Shown here: positions 63,813-64,000 of the stretch, one piece after another
Position numbering within the stretch: position 1 is the first letter of the stretch
Layout of the letters: each line of letters starts with the position of its first letter
Source of the DNA: UBA8106 sp964569695
GTDB taxonomy: Bacteria > Acidobacteriota > Vicinamibacteria > Vicinamibacterales > UBA823
Reading direction: 5' to 3'
DNA length: 64,000 bases
Assembly (NCBI GenBank): GCA_964569695.1
Contig: CAZMUA010000004.1
Span: forward strand, 95,853-159,852
Position numbers and translations under genes: made by a program
The notes under the pieces: generated by a model
Database searches by the model: none
What the model was told of the DNA's origin: nothing
Seen by the model: the letters and a program-made list of their open reading frames with translations, nothing else

Positions 63813-64000
63813 ATGAGTCCTCGACACCTGACCTCGATTACTTTTCCACTACTGCTGGTCATCACCCTCTTAACCAGTGCATGTACTGATATCACTAAGG
63901 TTCAGGAAGTAGAATCGTCGGAACGTCCGAACATTGTGATCATCATGGCAGACGACATGGGGTTCTCTGACATTGGACCCTATGGCAGCGAGATCAACAC
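63813..64000 (+). CDS. Sulfatase, N-terminal part (runs off the right edge)
   Basis: An ATG at 63813 opens a frame to the end of the window (62 full codons). The first 25 residues form a lipoprotein signal peptide (LLLVITLLTSAC). Then comes RPNIVIIMADDMGFSDIGPY, the first strand and metal-binding aspartates of the arylsulfatase family. The catalytic cysteine or serine motif lies outside. It starts 18 bases after the symporter gene and is probably in the same transcript. This suggests that sulfate groups are removed from an arabinose-containing glycan. Confidence 0.88.
   Translation, partial: MSPRHLTSITFPLLLVITLLTSACTDITKVQEVESSERPNIVIIMADDMGFSDIGPYGSEIN

Overview
The window reads as a chromosomal segment of a free-living, heterotrophic Gram-negative bacterium of moderate G+C. 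The gene content resembles Acidobacteriota (Vicinamibacteria-like, probably marine): an SdhA with a large membrane anchor next to a DUF6526 protein, many exported proteins whose signal peptides end in Ala-Gln, tandem exported amidohydrolases, an exported PIG-L deacetylase, a HEAT-cyclophilin fusion, and several sodium:solute symporters. This placement is inferred from gene families only; there is no rRNA or other marker gene here. I saw no tRNA, rRNA, CRISPR array, insertion sequence or phage gene. Coding density is very high and both strands are used.

Layout. 1-3100: respiratory succinate dehydrogenase genes (sdhA runs off the left edge). 3180-11132: a catabolic cluster with a GcvT-like methylene/methyltransferase, two tandem PYROXD2-type flavoproteins, a P5C-dehydrogenase-like aldehyde dehydrogenase, a DSD1-type PLP enzyme and a convergent MerR regulator. 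11181-16267: a pterin dehydratase, a small exported phosphatase-like protein, an aromatic amino acid decarboxylase, a SixA-like phosphatase and an M3 oligopeptidase. 16310-18237: a molybdate uptake and regulation locus (modC, modB and a divergent HTH-Mop regulator) without modA. 18271-28361: a tightly packed minus-strand series that reads as aromatic-acid degradation (MFS carrier, UbiD decarboxylase, HpaB-type hydroxylase, a signal-less periplasmic-binding-fold protein and a LigB-type extradiol dioxygenase). A large exported NHL beta-propeller gene lies just upstream and is interrupted by one in-frame TGA.

28642-43269: an FMN-binding protein paired with an unknown exported protein, an exported PIG-L deacetylase, a D-amino-acid-oxidase-like flavoprotein, the HEAT-cyclophilin fusion, a dipeptidyl-peptidase III, a D-cysteine desulfhydrase-like enzyme and a divergent aminotransferase (with a 12-bp inverted repeat between them), then SDR, DoxX and thioesterase genes. 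43411-55144: a lipoprotein cyclase, a 38-residue membrane peptide preceding a sodium:solute symporter, glycerol kinase, an NhaC antiporter, a lipoprotein, a Tat-signal PLP enzyme paired with a Rieske oxygenase, and two tandem amidohydrolases. 55504-64000: an L-arabinose locus (GH127 beta-L-arabinofuranosidase, araB, araD, araA, symporter) followed by a sulfatase that runs off the right edge.

The best candidates for little-described biology are the GcvT/PYROXD2 cluster, which could oxidise N-methyl groups and pass the one-carbon unit to tetrahydrofolate, and the UbiD-HpaB-LigB cluster with its cytosolic binding-protein-fold member. Both functional proposals are inference from gene families and gene order.
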